Shown in pieces: positions 15,121 through 23,405 of a stretch of DNA of 64,000 bases. Source of the stretch: Bradyrhizobium manausense (GTDB lineage: Bacteria > Pseudomonadota > Alphaproteobacteria > Rhizobiales > Xanthobacteraceae); NCBI RefSeq assembly GCF_018130615.1, contig NZ_JAFCKB010000018.1:1-64000 (forward strand), written 5' to 3'. Below the pieces are notes generated by a model. That model had not been told where the DNA came from, made no database searches, and worked only from the letters and a program-made list of their open reading frames with translations. Made by a program: the position numbers and the translations under genes. Every line of letters starts with the position of its first letter. The first letter of the stretch is position 1.

Positions 15121-15614
15121 AAGCTGTTGAGATTCTCGGCCGCCGCCGCCCGCCGATTCAACGCAATATGCCCGCGGGCGGGAGCGGCGCTGCGAAGCAT
15201 CGATCTTCGGCTCACGTGCCTTGCCGGACAGGCTCTGCCGGGACTGGCGGCCGGGCCGTCGCGCATGCTTTTTTTTTGGAGCGGCTGCAATCGCCGCGAC
15301 GAAGCCGCAGCGAAACAATCCACGACATCCGCCGGCGACATGCGCGCGTTAGTTTGACCCCTGTTTGGGGGCACTTTCGATGATCATACCTTTAGAACCG
15401 ACCAACGGCATCACCACATCAACTCGCGTTTTCAGCCTTGCAATCGTGACGCTCTTCAACCCTACCGGCCTCGTGTTGCCCTCGGTACCGGCGCACCGTG
15501 GCCTGAACGTCGCGATTTAGGCTTCGCCTACCCGAGCTCGCTCGGTCGCGTCACAGGCGCGGTCCGCCTGCACCCATACCGTCTGCATTGCTCATTCAAC
15601 ATTAGGAGGCCAAC
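15121..15614. other. Gene-poor stretch, nothing recognised
   Basis: 494 bases without a convincing gene on either strand. It contains a run of nine T residues near 15269-15278 and ends with the ribosome binding site of the next gene. It could be decayed sequence; no repeat or hairpin of note was found. Confidence 0.5.
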
Positions 15615-16085
15615 ATGCATCTTGCTCGCTTTTCCAAGTTCGCAATTGTCGCCGTGGCACTTGTTGCAGGAAATCAAGCCAAGTCAGCATCAACGAACTA
15701 CGGCACCTACTATGACGAGTACACGTATACTAGCTGTGGAGCGAGTGGCTATTGCCGGCTCAACTTCTCGCAATTGTCGTCGACCGATCTGACAAAGATC
15801 AAAAAGATACATTGCACGGTCATCACACAGACCGCGCCGGTCATAGCGCGGTTGCAGGTCGCGGCAACAAATAACGGCGGCCAGCTCGGGCGGGCTTTGC
15901 CATTACAACTTCCTCCGCCAAGCGCTCCGGTTTCTAATGGCTACATTTATACGTCCATACTGGTTGAGACCGATTGGCTGATAGGTCAAGCAAGATTCCC
16001 CTACATTGAGGTTTTTCCAGTCAGCGCGACCCCCTTCTCCATGGAGTGCACGCTGATTGGGGAAACCGTCGCCCCAATTTCGTAG
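15615..16085 (+). CDS. Secreted hypothetical protein
   Basis: A 156-residue protein with a signal peptide (MHLARFSKFAIVAVALVAGNQAKSA). The mature part is rich in Tyr, Thr and Ser (TNYGTYYDEYTYTSCGASGYCRLNF) with four cysteines (SCG, YCR, HCT, ECT), suggesting a disulfide-bonded beta-rich exported protein. AGGAGG ends eight bases before the ATG at 15615. Its codon use and lower GC content differ from the neighbours, which hints at an accessory gene. No family is recognised. Confidence 0.72.
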   Translation: MHLARFSKFAIVAVALVAGNQAKSASTNYGTYYDEYTYTSCGASGYCRLNFSQLSSTDLTKIKKIHCTVITQTAPVIARLQVAATNNGGQLGRALPLQLPPPSAPVSNGYIYTSILVETDWLIGQARFPYIEVFPVSATPFSMECTLIGETVAPIS

Positions 16086-16239
16086 ACCGAGGCCGAGCCC
16101 ACGCGATCGTGGGTGGCCTCGCCACTTTCACCAACTGCGTCGTCTTGTCGTGTGACCGAAGCTGGCGGCCTGCCGAATGCAGCCGCCAGACCGACGCGCT
16201 CGTCTGCGGAAGCCAGACCAATGCAGGTCCGCTCTTGCA

Positions 16240-16401
16240 TCAAGACCACAGCCAATCGACCAGACGCCAGGCCAGCCAACCGAGTGCGTAGATCCAGCCC
16301 ACCATCGAGATCGCCGCGATCGCGAGCCAGCCCACTGCAAACAGCGATGTCCGGGGCTCTTCCAGCTCGGACAGTTTGTCGGTCGCATCAACTTGGCTCA
16401 C
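16240..16401 (-). CDS. 53-residue single-span membrane protein
   Basis: Read from the GTG at 16401 with AAGGAG five bases upstream. The product has an acidic N-terminus (SQVDATDKLSELEEPRT) and then a long hydrophobic, Trp-rich region (SLFAVGWLAIAAISMVGWIYALGWLAWRLVDWLWS) running to the C-terminus, enough for one long or two short membrane helices. The frame opens further upstream, but the ribosome binding site favours this start. Not recognised. Confidence 0.62.
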   Translation of the reverse strand: MSQVDATDKLSELEEPRTSLFAVGWLAIAAISMVGWIYALGWLAWRLVDWLWS

Positions 16402-16738
16402 AGCATCTCCTTGCCTTACGGGCCGCTGCTCATTGGTCTCCGCTCGCTCGCGAAAATTCACCGGCCGCGCTCCAACTCACATGGACGTGAGACGGGATGA
16501 CTGTCCGTTCGTTGCGAGCGGGAGCTGACACAGCGCCGCTCGCATGCTCAAACGGACAGGGTGGGAAAAACCTGCAACGCGTGGCGGGGGGATTGGTTGC
16601 TAGCCCGGAAGCGAAGATGCGGCGGGCGTCGCAGCTTTTTTTCGCGCTCGCAGCGCCTGCTTCGCGCATGGCCGGCGTTGAAGGGACGAGCAGGGCGCGC
16701 CAACGACGCCTTGCCCGCAACCTTCAGGCGAGGTCTTC

Positions 16739-17104
16739 ATGTCGATCAGTGCGATTGCATCTTCCGCCGCCGCGGTAACCGCCACCCCGTCGGGCGCTGC
16801 GACATCGTCCTCGGCCTCATCCTCAGCAACCTCGTCGACCTCAGCGACATCGTCGTTGCAATCGGCGAGCGGCAACTCGGCATCGGGCGGTGGCGGCAGC
16901 GCATCCAAGACCATCGTCAGCGAGGTCTCCACCACCATCAACGGGATCACGACAACGACGATCACCTACTCCGACGGGACGACCGAGGTGGAGACCTCCG
17001 CCGCCAGCTCCCAGGCCAGTCAGGGCAGCCAGGCGGGACAGACCTATAATGCGCAAGGCGCGCTCAGCACCAGCGGTGCCTCGACGGCTGCGAGTGGAGT
17101 TTGA
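16739..17104 (+). CDS. Ser/Thr/Ala-rich low-complexity protein
   Basis: A 121-residue protein made almost entirely of Ser, Thr, Ala and Gly, with a more ordered middle (SKTIVSEVSTTINGITTTTITYSDGTTEVETSA) that looks like two beta-strands. No signal peptide or membrane span. Such proteins are often surface or secreted substrates, but nothing here shows export. AGGCGAGG lies just upstream of the ATG at 16739. The reading frame is preferred because the alternative frames give only Arg/Pro-rich noise. Confidence 0.68.
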   Translation: MSISAIASSAAAVTATPSGAATSSSASSSATSSTSATSSLQSASGNSASGGGGSASKTIVSEVSTTINGITTTTITYSDGTTEVETSAASSQASQGSQAGQTYNAQGALSTSGASTAASGV

Positions 17105-17835
17105 ACGGGCGACGATCGGGCGCCTGGCAACGGCAAGGTATGGTCCGGAGGCGCGGTCACAAGCGGCGTCGCCACCTCAGCGTTTGTTTCTCCACTCGTG
17201 CGATTTACGCAAGAAATCGAGCGGGTTAACGGGCGCAAAATGACCAAAGCTTCATCGAACCTTTGGCCGTCGTCATCGACATACGGATGTTGGGGATTTC
17301 AGCGCCCAATGCCTAACGGACGCCGCCAAGCGAAGATACTCCGCTTGCGCGGCGTTGCGCTTTTGGTGGCTCAATTCGAGGCGTGCCAGCCCGCCGGAAA
17401 CGGGATCAACGGCCACACCGGATCATTGTCGTTGTCGGCCTTCGTCGACTTGTCGTGAGTTGGCTTGGCGGCCGGTGTCGGGGGTGGCGAGAACGTCGCC
17501 AGACGCAAATGCGCACATTGCAAATTCATGATCATCCACCTGCGCAATCAGCTTCTCAAAATTCAGTCTGAGTTCAAAATCACGGGGGCACGCACAAACG
17601 GCATGCTCATTCTCAAATTGCGCAAATATCTTAGGAAAGATGGCCAGGCGATTCAACCGGCAAGGCGGTTGCCTGCCGGCGGGTAAGGTTGATCGGTTAG
17701 GTTAAGCACGAGCTGTCGTTGCGGCCGTTTTGACGACTGGTATCAAAGCGGTCCCGGCACGCGACGACGCCCCTATCAGCGGCTCACACAAGATCACATT
17801 CGTCGCGGCGTTTCGTTTCGCGCGAGTTGTTCGTC
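17105..17835. other. Long intergenic stretch containing a hairpin repeat
   Basis: 731 bases without a convincing gene. The inverted second copy of the hairpin repeat lies at 17293-17366. Frames in 17380-17690 on both strands were checked and lack family motifs, ribosome binding sites and protein-like composition. Confidence 0.5.
17293..17366 (-). repeat. Hairpin repeat, copy 2 (inverted)
   Basis: Inverted homologue of 9259-9337. On the plus strand: GGGATTTCAGCGCC (17293-17306), then ACGCCGC (17320-17326) pairing with GCGGCGT (17349-17355), an inner CAAGCG/CGCTTG stem, and a loop that reads GAGTATCTT on the minus strand (17333-17341), ending in TTTTGG. Relative to copy 1 the stem bases differ on both sides while the loop and flanks are kept. 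Confidence 0.65.
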
Positions 17836-18030
17836 ATGGCTTTCGATCCCACCTCGAAAACTCTCCGCCAACCGTCGAACTGGGCTGAGATCTGGCACCT
17901 CTGGACCGTCATCGTGCCGCGCCGCTCGATCAACGGGCAGCTCGTCTACGGCAAGGTCTGGCGCCGTCACGACGGCCGTGACTGGATCTACAAGAAGTTC
18001 ACCGAATATGACGGCGAGGCGGCGGCCTGA
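17836..18030 (+). CDS. Small hypothetical protein
   Basis: A 64-residue soluble protein (SNWAEIWHLWTVIVPRRSINGQLVYGKVWRRHDGRDWIYKKFTEYDGE), Trp- and Arg-rich, with no signal peptide. The pattern of alternating hydrophobic and charged residues suggests a small beta-sheet protein. It starts at the ATG at 17836; the in-frame codon at 17827 adds only three residues. It is convergent with the gene ending at 18046. No family is known to me. Confidence 0.7.
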   Translation: MAFDPTSKTLRQPSNWAEIWHLWTVIVPRRSINGQLVYGKVWRRHDGRDWIYKKFTEYDGEAAA

Positions 18031-18045
18031 GGCGGAGGCGCGCCC

Positions 18046-18471
18046 TCAGCCCGCTTGCCGCTCGCCCGGGGCCGCTCCCGGTGCCTGAATGCGCGGCAGC
18101 GGCAATTTGAAATGACGCTTTGCGTAAGCGACGATCTCGTTGTCCGAGGGATGATCGGCTGCTTCCACCGCGGCAATCCGCTTGGCGACATCGGGCGCAT
18201 GGGCACGAATGTGGCTGGCGAGCTCTGTCTTCGCGCCCGCCGGACCGATGATGAGGATTTCGCCCGCATCGGCGAGGGCCGCGGTGACCTCGGCATAGAA
18301 CGTCTTGTCGGGGGCGGCATGGCCGCTGCCGATCTCGTTAGCCTTGTGATGAAGATGCCGCGTCGCCAAGTGCGGGTGCAACGTGACTTCGTCCGAGCCG
18401 CTCAGACCGAGATGGAAGATCCGAGCCTGCGAATGGTCGATCCAGACCACGGCGTGAAAATGAGAGGGCAT
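18046..18471 (-). CDS. eRF1 domain 3-like 'translational machinery' protein
   Basis: A 141-residue protein with the layout of small bacterial proteins similar to eRF1 domain 3/Host attachment proteins: VVWIDHSQARIFHLGLSGSDEVTLHPH at the N-terminus, then DKTFYAEVTAALADAGEILIIGPAGAKTELASHI and the C-terminal VEAADHPSDNEIVAYAKRHF. These blocks match proteins usually labelled 'translational machinery protein'; their role is not established. Length is normal. A proline-rich tail follows. The gene stands alone between a convergent small gene and opgC. Confidence 0.82.
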   Translation of the reverse strand: MPSHFHAVVWIDHSQARIFHLGLSGSDEVTLHPHLATRHLHHKANEIGSGHAAPDKTFYAEVTAALADAGEILIIGPAGAKTELASHIRAHAPDVAKRIAAVEAADHPSDNEIVAYAKRHFKLPLPRIQAPGAAPGERQAG

Positions 18472-18608
18472 GTGCTGGGCCTTGTCCGGGGGAGGCCGCC
18501 GGCATTCGGCGGCGTGTATCCAACCAACATTAGGCCTGCCGGTGCAGTCGCCGGTTGACGCAGGTCAATCCGGTCCCCGACAAGGCGGACATGGCAACGG
18601 AAAGCTGA

Positions 18609-18632
18609 ACGCGCGCTTGAAAAAGCGCGCGT
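18609..18632 (-). terminator. Terminator of the OpgC gene
   Basis: ACGCGCGCTT (18609-18618) and AAGCGCGCGT (18623-18632) form a perfect 10-bp stem with a 4-base loop, directly after the OpgC stop on the minus strand. The following U content is modest. Confidence 0.55.
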
Positions 18633-18633
18633 C

Positions 18634-19812
18634 TCAAGCGGCCTTCGCAGCCGGATTAGCCGCAGGCTTCGCCGGCGGCGGCTTCAGCGGCTTGTCCTGC
18701 CGCTTTGACCAGGAGATGTAATAGGCGACCGTCGTCATGATCGCGATGCCCGCGATAGAGACGAAGAGCTGCGCGAACAGCGAGCCCGAGCTCATTGACA
18801 GCTCGAAATGGCCGACGAACGACAGGAACACGCCGACGCAGAACACGGCGAGCGATTGCTGGCCGCAGACGATCACGGGATCGAAGATCTTCCACTCCAG
18901 TCCCGGCCAGTCCTTAGGCACAAAACGTATCACCATGATCACGATCACGACGAAATGGATGAAGCGGTAGGGTGCAAGGTTGGTCTTGTCGTTCGGGTTG
19001 AAGGCCGAGAACAGCCATTCCGGGAACATGCCGCCGAGGGCGGGGAAGCGGCCGGCCATGGTCATGACCAGCGCGAACAGCAGATAGCCGAGGCAGAGCC
19101 ACAGCGTGATCGGCGAGTTGATCAGCGCCATCGAGCGGCGCGCACCGCCCATCGCGCACCAGGCGCCGAACACGAACAGCACCTGCCAGCAATAAGGATT
19201 GAAGTACCACTGACCGGCCGGATAGGCGTTCAGGTTCAGGCCCAAGTGACGCGCGGTCAGCCACAGGATGATGGAGAGCACCATCGTCAAATCGGGTTTG
19301 CGCAGCATGAACCACAGCACCGGCGGAAACAGGCCCATCAGCACGATGTAGAGCGGCAGCACGTCGAGATTGAGCGGCTTGAAGCGCAGGAACAGCCCCT
19401 GGCGCAGCGTCTCGGTGGCGTTGTCGACGAGGCCGGCGACATTGAACTCGTTGATCATCTCGGAATCGCCGAAACGCAGCGCGAGATAGCTGATCGAGGC
19501 GATGTAGATCACGAACAGGATGATGTGGGCGACGTAGAGCTGCCAGACCCGCTTGGTCAGGCGCGTGGCGCCGACGATGAAGCCGCGCTCCAGCATCATC
19601 CGCGCATAGACGAAGGAGGCGGTGTAGCCGGAGATGAAGACGAACAGGTCGGCGGCGTCGGAAAACCCGTAGTTGCGGGTCGTGATCCAGTTCACGACGT
19701 TGTCCGGGATGTGGTCGAGGAAGATCGCCCAGTTGGCGACGCCGCGAAACAGGTCGAGCCTGAGGTCACGGCCTTTTTCGGGCAGCGTGGCGTTGATGTT
19801 CAGGAAAGCCAT
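18634..19812 (-). CDS. opgC: OpgC domain acyltransferase
   Basis: A 392-residue polytopic membrane protein of the OpgC family. It begins RDLRLDLFRGVANWAIFLDHIPDNVVNW, the family's signature first helix with Arg and His, and DAADLFVFISGYTASFVYARMM follows. About ten hydrophobic segments alternate with short loops. OpgC proteins transfer succinyl groups onto osmoregulated periplasmic glucans at the inner membrane. The start is placed at MAFLN (ATG at 19812); residues further upstream look non-coding. The last 20 residues are Lys/Pro/Ala-rich. No glucan synthase genes are adjacent, so this is a detached modification gene. Confidence 0.92.
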   Translation of the reverse strand: MAFLNINATLPEKGRDLRLDLFRGVANWAIFLDHIPDNVVNWITTRNYGFSDAADLFVFISGYTASFVYARMMLERGFIVGATRLTKRVWQLYVAHIILFVIYIASISYLALRFGDSEMINEFNVAGLVDNATETLRQGLFLRFKPLNLDVLPLYIVLMGLFPPVLWFMLRKPDLTMVLSIILWLTARHLGLNLNAYPAGQWYFNPYCWQVLFVFGAWCAMGGARRSMALINSPITLWLCLGYLLFALVMTMAGRFPALGGMFPEWLFSAFNPNDKTNLAPYRFIHFVVIVIMVIRFVPKDWPGLEWKIFDPVIVCGQQSLAVFCVGVFLSFVGHFELSMSSGSLFAQLFVSIAGIAIMTTVAYYISWSKRQDKPLKPPPAKPAANPAAKAA

Positions 19813-20065
19813 GCGACGGAAGCTCTCGAAGGGGACAGATGCGCTGGAATGGGCGAGGCTGGGCCGCCGGGCGGGATTCCCGGGCGGAAGGCGGGTACGC
19901 AATTGTCACAGTGCAGCATAATGACTATACCCGTCGGTGACGACCCTGGGGCCCGGAATCACCGACCGGTTCCCGTAAGGTGTCTCTATACTATGTCCGC
20001 GGTTTCCACCAATCGCTACCGTGACGCATTAAAATCGAACGAAAGACGAAGAGGCCGGACCGCCA

Positions 20066-20371
20066 ATGACCGCACGCATTTTCAAGCCCGCCAAGAACGC
20101 GATGCAATCCGGCCGGTCCAAGACCAAGGAATGGCAGCTCGATTACGAGCCGGAGCAGCCGCGTGCGGTCGAACCGCTGATGGGCTGGACCTCGTCGGGC
20201 GACATGAAGCAGCAGATCACGCTGCGCTTCCACACCAAGGACGAGGCGGTCGCTTATTGCGAGCGCAAGGGCATCGCCTACCAGGTGATCGAGCCGAAGG
20301 AATCGCTGCACCGCCAGGTCGCGTATGCGGACAATTTCTCGTTCCGGCGCGGCGAACCCTGGACGCATTGA
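20066..20371 (+). CDS. NADH dehydrogenase accessory subunit (NDUFS4-like)
   Basis: A 101-residue protein of the ETC complex I subunit family, homologous to mitochondrial NDUFS4 (18 kDa). Conserved blocks are ARIFKPAKNAMQSGRSKTKEWQLDYEP, then LMGWTSSGDMKQQITLRFHTKDEAVAYCERKGIAYQV and the C-terminal YADNFSFRRGEPWTH. Alphaproteobacteria carry this accessory subunit apart from the main nuo operon, as seen here. It is expected at the matrix-facing (cytoplasmic) arm of complex I. The ATG at 20066 is the family's usual start. Confidence 0.9.
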   Translation: MTARIFKPAKNAMQSGRSKTKEWQLDYEPEQPRAVEPLMGWTSSGDMKQQITLRFHTKDEAVAYCERKGIAYQVIEPKESLHRQVAYADNFSFRRGEPWTH

Positions 20372-20468
20372 CGGGCTGCGCTTCGAGCATCCTTCCGGAG
20401 AGCCCTTGGCACCCCTTCCGCCGCGTGCTTCGCTGCTCCGCATGACGGGACCATGACGAGGGTAGGGG

Positions 20469-20963
20469 ATGGCCGGGCGTGACCAGCTCGACGGCGTCGA
20501 TCTGAGGATACTTTCGGAGCTGCAGCAGGACGGGCGGGTTCGCAACAACGAGCTGGCGCTGCGGGTCGGCGTGTCCGCCCCGAACTGCCTGCGGCGGCTC
20601 AAATCGCTGTTCAGCCGCGGCGTGATCCGCGCGGTGCGCGCCGTCATCGACGAGCGTCTGCTCGGCTACGAGGTGGTGTCGTTCGTCTCGATCCAGCTTG
20701 GCAGCCAGGCCCAGCCGGTGCTGGAGGCCTTCGAGGGCTCGATCGCCGTCATCCCGCGCATCCAGCAGTGCTGGCGGATTTCAGGCGACACCGACTATCT
20801 GCTCCGATGCGTCGCGCCGAGCGTCGAGAGCATGCGCCAGCAGCTTCTGCATTTCGCAGCCATGCCCAATGTGAAGAACGTGCGCAGCTTTCCGGTGCTG
20901 GGAGTTGCGAAGGACGTGCCGCTGCCAGTGCAGGAGATCGCTGCAGTGGCGCCGGCTGGATAG
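20469..20963 (+). CDS. Lrp/AsnC family transcriptional regulator
   Basis: A 164-residue regulator with an N-terminal helix-turn-helix (LDGVDLRILSELQQDGRVRNNELALRVGVSAPNCLRRLKSL) and a C-terminal RAM-type ligand domain (VVSFVSIQLGSQAQPVLEAFEGSI, IQQCWRISGDTDYLLRCVAPSVESM). Typical length. Such regulators respond to amino acids. It is convergent with the AraC-type regulator of the leucine-degradation operon, so it may or may not be linked to that pathway. The ATG at 20469 has a GGGGAT stretch directly before it. Confidence 0.94.
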   Translation: MAGRDQLDGVDLRILSELQQDGRVRNNELALRVGVSAPNCLRRLKSLFSRGVIRAVRAVIDERLLGYEVVSFVSIQLGSQAQPVLEAFEGSIAVIPRIQQCWRISGDTDYLLRCVAPSVESMRQQLLHFAAMPNVKNVRSFPVLGVAKDVPLPVQEIAAVAPAG

Positions 20964-21027
20964 GAGCCGCGCGCGGCAGGTAGTCCGTCGTTGGCCGCAA
21001 ATCCATGACGACAGCGACGACAGTCCT

Positions 21028-22026
21028 TCAGCGGTACCGGCCGCGAAACTCGCGAGGGCTGGCGCCGGTCCAGATGCGGAAGGCACGGGAAAAACTCTTC
21101 TCGTTGCGGAAGCCCGCGATCTCCGCGATGCGCTTGATCGGGGTCCGGCCGCGCATCAGCTCCTGCTTGGCGAGCTCGAGCTTTGCTTCTTCCTTGAGGT
21201 CGCGCAGCGAGGTTGCCTCCTCGCGCAGGCGGCGGTGCATGGTTCGGGTGGAAAGCGCAAGCTCGCTTGCGACATCCTCCGCCCCCGGAATACGCCCGCG
21301 TGCCGCGCGCAGCACCCGCCGGACACGCTCGACCAGGAGCCGGTCGCGGCGATAGGGCCGATAGGGCAGCACGGTCAGGCGCAGGGCGCCCTTGAGCATG
21401 CTGTCGAGATCGGCCGCACTGCGGGTCAGCGGCAGCGAGAGATAATGCCTGTCAAAGACGATGCTGGCGCGGCCTGCGCTGAAGCGAACGGTCTTGCAGA
21501 AGATGGTCGGATAGACCGAGACGTGCCCGGGCTCGGCGTAGGGAAATTCCGCCGCGCGCAGGGCGATGGTGGAATCGATCGCCCAGCAGGAGAAGCCGAG
21601 CACGTAGCGGAGCAGGGTGACGAGGCAGAACTCCCGCAATGCGCCAAGCTCGTGCTGCTCGCGGATCGAGATGGTCGCGGTTTCCTCAGTGACCGAGAGC
21701 TCGAACAGCACGTCCTCGGTCAGCAGGCGATGATGCCGGCACCAGCGTTTCAGCGCGACCTCGAGCGTGGCCGCGGTGATCGAGGCACGGCACAACATGC
21801 CGTAGGTGCCGAAAGGAAGCCGGCGCGAGAACCAGCCGAGCGCCTCGTCGTCGAGCTCGCGCATGGCATGGCCAGCCAGCGCCTCGAACTGGGCGGCCGT
21901 CACGCGCCCATCCCTGGATTCGACGAGGTCCGGGAGAACCTGCCCCTTGCTCAGCGCCTCGGCTGGATCCCGTCCGTAGCGGGCGTAGGCCGCGACCACG
22001 CCGCGCACAAAGGCGGCGGGCGTCAT
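21028..22026 (-). CDS. AraC family regulator with OruR/ArgR-type sensor
   Basis: A 332-residue AraC regulator. The N-terminal 200 residues are an Arabinose_bd-type sensor (VVAAYARYGRDPAEAL, then LDDEALGWFSRRLPFGTYGMLCRASITAATL), and the C-terminus is the double helix-turn-helix (DVASELALSTRTMHRRLREEATSL, IKRIAEIAGFRNEKSFSRAFRIWTGASPREFRGRY). The ATG at 22026 is chosen; a much longer open frame upstream is the shadow of the divergent dehydrogenase gene. It is 165 bases from, and divergent to, the isovaleryl-CoA dehydrogenase gene and is the probable regulator of that operon, in place of the MerR-type LiuR found in some other proteobacteria. Confidence 0.92.
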   Translation of the reverse strand: MTPAAFVRGVVAAYARYGRDPAEALSKGQVLPDLVESRDGRVTAAQFEALAGHAMRELDDEALGWFSRRLPFGTYGMLCRASITAATLEVALKRWCRHHRLLTEDVLFELSVTEETATISIREQHELGALREFCLVTLLRYVLGFSCWAIDSTIALRAAEFPYAEPGHVSVYPTIFCKTVRFSAGRASIVFDRHYLSLPLTRSAADLDSMLKGALRLTVLPYRPYRRDRLLVERVRRVLRAARGRIPGAEDVASELALSTRTMHRRLREEATSLRDLKEEAKLELAKQELMRGRTPIKRIAEIAGFRNEKSFSRAFRIWTGASPREFRGRYR

Positions 22027-22191
22027 GGCGCGGCGAGGCGGGGCGGTCGCGGCTTGAGGGGGCACGAAAAGTCCTTTGGAAAATCCTCGCCAAACTTGGC
22101 GGAAAATGCAACCTTTTCGACCGCCGCGGCGCCCGGCCGGGGGTAGGTTCGGGCAGACAAAGAGCTTTGCAAGAAATTGGGAGGAATCGCC

Positions 22192-23364
22192 GTGAACATC
22201 CCGAGCATCGACTTCGATCTGGGCGAAGACATCGGCATGCTGCGCGACACCGTGCGCGCCTTTGTGGAAGCAGAGGTGGCCCCGCGCGCAGCCGAGGTCG
22301 AGAAGGCCAACCTGTTCCCGGCCGACTTGTGGAAGCGCTTTGGCGACCTCGGCCTGCTCGGCATGACCGCGCCGGAGCAATATGGCGGCACCAACATGGG
22401 CTATCTGGCCCATGTCGTCGCCATGGAGGAGATCTCGCGCGGCTCGGCTGCGATCGGGCTGTCCTACGGCGCCCATTCCAACCTCTGCGTCAACCAGATC
22501 CGCCGCAACGGTAATGACGCGCAGCGCCAGCGCTATCTGCCCAAGCTGATCTCCGGCGAGTATGTCGGTGCGCTCGCAATGTCCGAGCCCGGCGCCGGCT
22601 CCGACGTCGTCTCGATGAAGCTGCGCGCCGACAAGCGCGGCGACCGCTACGTGCTGAACGGCTCCAAGATGTGGATCACCAATGGCGGCGACGCCGACGT
22701 GCAGGTGGTCTACGCCAAGACCGATCCCGAAGCCGGCCCACGCGGCATGACCGCGTTCCTGGTCGAAAAGGGTTTCAAGGGTTTCACCCACGGCCAGCAT
22801 CTCGACAAGCTCGGCATGCGCGGCTCCAATACCTATCCGCTGTTCTTCGACGACTGCGAGGTGCCGGAGGAGAACGTGATGGGCAAGGTGGGCGAGGGCG
22901 TCAAGGTGCTGATGTCCGGCCTCGACTATGAGCGCGCGGTGCTGTCGGGCGGCCCGCTCGGCATCATGGCGGCCTGCATGGACGCCGTGGTGCCCTACAT
23001 GCACGAGCGCAAGCAGTTCGGCCAGCCGATCGGCGACTTCCAGCTGATGCAGGGCAAGCTCGCCGACATGTATGCGACCTGGCAGGCCACGCGCGCCTAT
23101 GTCTATGCCGTGGGCCGCGCCTGCGACCACGCCGATCACGCCCGCAGCTTACGCAAGGACGCGGCGGCTGCGATTCTCTATTCCGCGGAGAAAGCGACAT
23201 GGATGGCCGGCGAGGCGATCCAGGCGCTGGGCGGCGTCGGCTATACATCCGAGTTTCCGGTCGGCCGGCTCTGGCGCGACGCCAAGCTCTACGAGATCGG
23301 CGCGGGGACGTCCGAGGTCCGCCGCATGCTGATCGGTCGCGAGCTGATGGCGGAAACGGCCTAA
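22192..23364 (+). CDS. ivd: Isovaleryl-CoA dehydrogenase
   Basis: A 390-residue acyl-CoA dehydrogenase. It oxidises isovaleryl-CoA to 3-methylcrotonyl-CoA in leucine breakdown, passing electrons to ETF. Family blocks: [30 protein letters not shown], and the C-terminal [21 protein letters not shown]. The [16 protein letters not shown] segment holds Glu247, the position that carries the catalytic base in isovaleryl-CoA dehydrogenases; in most other family members the base is near the C-terminus. This supports the specific assignment. The GTG at 22192 has GGGAGG upstream. First gene of a four-gene operon. Confidence 0.95.
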   Translation: MNIPSIDFDLGEDIGMLRDTVRAFVEAEVAPRAAEVEKANLFPADLWKRFGDLGLLGMTAPEQYGGTNMGYLAHVVAMEEISRGSAAIGLSYGAHSNLCVNQIRRNGNDAQRQRYLPKLISGEYVGALAMSEPGAGSDVVSMKLRADKRGDRYVLNGSKMWITNGGDADVQVVYAKTDPEAGPRGMTAFLVEKGFKGFTHGQHLDKLGMRGSNTYPLFFDDCEVPEENVMGKVGEGVKVLMSGLDYERAVLSGGPLGIMAACMDAVVPYMHERKQFGQPIGDFQLMQGKLADMYATWQATRAYVYAVGRACDHADHARSLRKDAAAAILYSAEKATWMAGEAIQALGGVGYTSEFPVGRLWRDAKLYEIGAGTSEVRRMLIGRELMAETA

Positions 23365-23405
23365 ACCTTCCACGCAACCACCTCATAAGGCAACGCGGGA
23401 CCTCA

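Noticed and set aside
17307-17360. GCCTAAC and GCGTTGCGC around the second hairpin looked like an integron attC site.
   Set aside because: The two ends are not complementary core sites, copy 1 lacks them, and no integrase or cassette array is present.
17380-17690. Frames on both strands in the gap after the Ser/Thr-rich gene.
   Set aside because: No ribosome binding sites, no motifs, and overlapping frames of equal weakness.
10411-17705. The 13-base word TCGGTTAGGTTAA occurs at 10411-10423 and 17693-17705.
   Set aside because: Tens of shared 13-base words are expected by chance in 64 kb, and the flanks do not match.
21028-23139. A 703-codon minus-strand open frame through the AraC gene and ivd.
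   Set aside because: Only the last 332 codons have AraC motifs; the rest is His/Ala-rich antisense of ivd, caused by high GC content.
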